Part shown: piece after piece, positions 60,001-64,000 of the stretch
How the letters are laid out: each line of letters begins with the position of its first letter
Position numbering within the stretch: position 1 is the first letter of the stretch
Made by a program: the position numbers and the translations under genes
Assembly (NCBI GenBank): GCA_013400975.1
Contig: WBMZ01005410.1
Location: 42,183-106,182 of the forward strand
Source: Atrichornis clamosus
Taxonomy: Eukaryota; Chordata; Aves; Passeriformes; Menuridae
Length of the DNA: 64,000 nucleotides
Reading direction: 5' to 3'
The notes under the pieces: generated by a model
Told to the model about the DNA's origin: nothing
Databases searched by the model: none
What the model saw: only the letters and a program-made list of their open reading frames with translations

Positions 60001-63000
60001 TCCCTAACCTTGCAGTTCCAAATTCTTTATCCTAATTACCTTTATTATTTTTCAGTCCCTCCCTCCTGCAGAAAGCTGTATGTGTTAAATACCTTCTTTT
60101 TGAAAGTAAACCAAGCTCATTCTCTACTTCTGTAAGTGCTGTATTTTAAACTACATGGATATTCAGGAAAAATTCTCATTAGAGGGATAATGAAAACGAT
60201 CCAGCTCCTTTATGTAACACCGCCTAAGGTTTTAAAAATGAGCAATCAAACCTTAAGCAAATATTCTGTTGCTTCTTTGAGGCAGGATTAGGCAAAGGGA
60301 ATAAACAGAATGGAGAGACTTTTTTTCTGCATTATATACCCAGAATAATGTAGTTTCTCAAAGAACTTCTTATGACTCTAAAAAACCCGAATACTACAAC
60401 TGAAGTCATAATTGCATTTAGATATAACAACTTCCCCCTCCCAAGAAGATACAAAGTTTTTGTACAGAAACAGAATTTTTGAGAGCAACTTGAATAATCA
60501 ATGTATTTTTCTCCACGCTTTACTCCAAGGAAGTAAGATGGAAAACTAACAAGTTACTATAAGCAAGCAGTTCTATATCAACCTACTCAGAAGATTTCAG
60601 AAAATTGTGGTTAAAATGTATTGTAAACTGCAAGTGACACCACCTCTGAGTTCTGTAAAACCAATGAGCAGTGTAATAGCTCTTACAGAAGAACATCTGT
60701 GACTAATCCAGCTGGTACTAATTAAGTGATCTTTGACCTACTAAGGCAGGTTGGCATAATATATACAGCTTAATTATTCATACATTACTACTTGATACGA
60801 GTTGTACTAGACCTTGCCCCTACCGTTTGACAGCTGAAAAGTAGGTAAAAGTTGCTACCTCTCCTTGTTGCTATCATTTCTATAACTGGTTATTCTATAT
60901 CAAAATTAGCATACACAATATGAAGAGCCTGTCACATAACTTTGTTACACATTCAAGCACATTTGATTTGCTAAAAGAAGATTTCCTTTCTTTTTTTCAA
61001 TTTGTATGTTATTTTGCTTTTCAACTTCAACCAGCAGCAGACCTATTGCTGGAATTCCAGAAAAACTTTAAAAAGCACACAAAATCAATCACAAAATCAA
61101 ACAGAAAAATGACAGTTACTCCAGGAAAACATGAAATAATAGCATATCTTATCTTGAACATGAAGTATGTAGAAGTGTAAGTGTAAAAGTGTGTATTCTG
61201 AAACTATGTGAGGAACGAAGAAGTTTTGCAGGTAAAGTTTACTAGAAAGTTGCACTAGAACACTTCAATTATTCACTTGCATGCTAAAGCCAGTGTTTTG
61301 CTGTTTATATTCAGGTCTGCAACATTCACCTTTGCCCTTAGGAAGCTCAAAGCTAGAATTTCACATTCCAGAATTCAAGAAGCTGAAATTCACCTCACAC
61401 TAACATTAAACAACAACAAATTATACCATGATTAACAAAGGAATTCACATATATAAAACTAAATCACCTCACATATTTTAGTCAGTTAAGCTCAAGCAGA
61501 AGAAATGCTACCAGTCCTCTTCCAGACTATCTAGATTGCCAAGTGAAATTCTTCTCCCTAGGAATAAGTACAAAAATTTAGGACAGCCGTGCCCTCCCAA
61601 CTTCTCCCTCTTCCCAAAGAGACAGAGAAATACAACACAGAAATTAAAGGGTACACTAGGCCCTGCAGATTTTTATCATTACTGCACACAGATTGTACAC
61701 TTGTTACTATATGTCAGCATCATATACCAGCACAAAAATGCTGAAATGTAAAGATTTGGCACAATGACAATCCTTTCCAAAAGTATGCTATAATTTACAT
61801 TAGCAACAAAGCATGAAGACATGAATGATACATGAACTAATGAGACTAAGGGAGGATGAGGCAATGGTAATAACCAGATGCTTTTGTCTAGGCTGGTGAT
61901 ATAGGCAATGTAGCTTACCTACTGCCTAGTCTTGATAGGTAGCATTCTGTAAGGCTCCTGGCAAGGTTTGCCTCACAGGGAAACATGGAGAAAAGAACGA
62001 AGACCAGTGGGCAAAAACCATCCTCAAAATAGCATTCAAGCAGCAGCACAGCTATTATTGAAACAACCGAATGTTGGATGTTAGAGTTTGGAATCCATGG
62101 CCACAATACAGTACCAGTAGTACATAAGACCTAAGCTGTGGAGGGACTCAAAAGCGTAAAGCAACACATACACATAAGTGAAAAATCAAGTTTGCAAGCA
62201 TGGTACTTACTTCAGCAACTGCATTTCTAATAAATTCAAGAATACAAAATGACTATAGAGAGAAGATTACAGAAGGACAAGGTATCAGAAAGACTTCGGT
62301 ACAGAGAGAGGAAAAGGGACAGGTCAAGTCAGGCTTTCACAAGTCCATTCACCTGCTGAATTAGCTGGAACAATTCATAAGTTATCTCCCCTTTCCATTT
62401 CTCACTAATCTTGTAATAATGTTTGGTCCACCTAATACATATGAATGCCTCAGATTGTTAACACTGTACCCAGCAAAATTGACGATTCACAAAGAAAGGA
62501 CACATTCCACATAGTCTTCAGCATTAAGGCTAACCCTTACTTTCAGTACATTGATTCTCAAGCTAATGCATGCATTGCCATTGTCAAGTCCTGCAGATGA
62601 GCATCAGAAGATATGCAAGCAAAATAGTTTAATGGGGACAACCCAGAACCCACAAAATATCTACTTCAGGGATAGGGAGATTACTCTGGACAAGTTCTAG
62701 CCTGTTTCTATCAAATGAATGCTACTAGCAGTGGGAATATATTACATGTACTTCAAAACTATGCTGGACCTGCATCTGTGTTTGAAGATGTGCTCCAATC
62801 TGAATGTAACCTGATTTGTGTGCCCCAAGATCATTCCTCAATAAAGGCAGAGCAAGATAAGTGTGAACAACTGAGATTCACTTTAAAAGAAAACTCTTGG
62901 TCTGACTTAACACATAGGTGCTCCTAGAATATCTGCATGGCCCAGTCTTTCTTACAAACACACTATGATACATTAGGTGTGAAAATCTCAGCTCACCATT

Positions 63001-64000
63001 TTGTGCCCTTACATACAGCTTTCCTCCTTTTTTACAACAGTACTTCACTAAATTAGGCAGAGATATTTGAAAAAAACCATCCCTCCTTATGAGTTTGATA
63101 AAGAGTAACTCTTAGACACAGCTTGGGATCTTGCTTTAACTCTCATGCAAAAAACAATGTAATGTAGCAAATGCACGACTTGTTAGCAGCATATCAATGT
63201 CTGATGTTGTGTGACAGTTACCTAACTTCATTAAACTCTTACAGATACCGCATATGAAAGGAATTAGCTAAAATAAAACTGGATTGTTGCTTAATCTCAG
63301 GTATGTTATTACTTAAGTCTGTTGAGTAAGTCCATTTCAGTATAATTTTGTAGTGCCTACAAGATACCTAACTGTAATATTGTAACATACCAGGTTTTTA
63401 GCATATGGCCAACAACCTACAACCACAACTACACTAAAACTGTGAAAGGACTGAATCTGAGATATATTACTCATCTGCCACACTTTGTGGTACCAGTGCT
63501 TTGTAAAATATTAATGAATACACACCCGAGCACCATATACCTGTAAGGCAACCTCACAGGGAACATCACCAGATTTTTCCTCTGTGAAACTGTCGTCCGT
63601 GTGCCTTATTGGCACACGGCAGCATTCAAACAACAGCTGTGGTCCATTAACTGCCTATGCAGACACAGACATCTCTTGAAGTCAACTGATAATACTTGTT
63701 CGTAGGCAAGAAAATAGAAAAAAAATTTGGGTAACAAGGTGGCCGTGGCTGGATTTTCATAAAACGGGCACCGACCTCACCCCGTGGAGGGCGGAGGGGG
63801 AAGCAGCCTGACCCCTGTGCCGAGGAGCCGCGTCCCGGGCAGAGGGCGGCGGTGGCAGCGCCCTGCGTGTGGCACAGGGACGCGGCTGCCCGAACGCCGG
63901 GCCCAGGGCCGGGGAGGGCGAGCACAGCTCTCGCTGCTTCGGCCTCCCGGCGCCGGCCCTGCGGCTCGCCCGGCCCCTCCCGCCCCGCGGCCCCGGCCCC
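54085..64000 (-). other. ABCD3: ABCD3 intron 1 (3' part)
   Basis: At least 9.9 kb. No coding exon, RNA gene or confident transposon seen. It ends at the window edge in a CpG island; the exon 1 donor must lie beyond 64000 because no frame here encodes a plausible PMP70 N-terminus. Confidence 0.75.
63765..64000. promoter_or_regulatory. CpG island at the 5' end of ABCD3 (partial)
   Basis: Composition jumps from AT-rich to very GC-rich with many CpG at about 63765 and continues to the edge. On the minus strand the last 36 bases have G runs (GGGGCCGGGGCCGCGGGGCG) able to form a quadruplex. Placement at the 5' end of a housekeeping gene fits a promoter island; the promoter itself is outside. Confidence 0.7.

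Noticed and set aside
63647..63925. Minus-strand open frame as ABCD3 exon 1
   Set aside because: Its translation does not resemble the PMP70 N-terminus, and it has no suitable donor in phase with exon 2.
1..64000. CRISPR arrays, operons, phage or plasmid features
   Set aside because: No regularly spaced repeats or prokaryotic gene structure; the window is clearly vertebrate nuclear DNA.

Overview
The window is nuclear DNA from a bird, most likely a passerine. It carries interrupted vertebrate genes with GT-AG introns, CR1 LINE copies (the dominant avian retrotransposon), a solo endogenous-retrovirus LTR, and two short elements with a tRNA-Ile-like head and a CR1-like tail. From what I know of the family, that last combination is the TguSINE type of passerines.

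Layout. Positions 1-17.8 kb are gene-poor DNA upstream of F3, with one SINE, one CR1 stub and a few motif-dense patches. A CpG-rich promoter with a TATA box lies at about 17.9-18.2 kb. F3 (tissue factor, the cell-surface initiator of coagulation) runs on the plus strand in six coding exons from 18200 to 23694. The exons join in frame to 282 codons plus stop. Its 3' UTR appears to reach an AATAAA at 25674 and is interrupted by an antisense CR1. That CR1 contains a single N flanked by a perfect 165-bp duplication, which looks like an assembly artefact. From 25.7 to about 38 kb is the intergenic space, with a 630-bp solo LTR bounded by a 6-bp target-site duplication and a second SINE. ABCD3 (PMP70, peroxisomal half ABC transporter) then runs on the minus strand from beyond the right edge to its stop at 38385. 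I could place 22 coding exons (2-23 by analogy with the 23-exon human gene). They join in one open frame of 621 codons plus stop. Only coding exon 1 is missing; it should lie just past 64000, where a CpG island begins.

F3 and ABCD3 are convergent (tail to tail), as I recall for the human locus. The two proteins do unrelated jobs (blood clotting and peroxisomal fatty-acyl import), so this is conserved neighbourhood rather than an operon. I saw no RNA genes, CRISPR arrays or prokaryotic features. The most informative unusual points are the serine-free cytoplasmic tail of the tissue factor, the CR1 inside its 3' UTR, the assembly duplication, a tandem NAGNAG acceptor in ABCD3, the solo LTR with intact target duplication, and the two tRNA-Ile/CR1 composite SINEs. 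Exon boundaries were set by hand from frame, GT-AG signals and recognisable protein sequence; no alignment was run.
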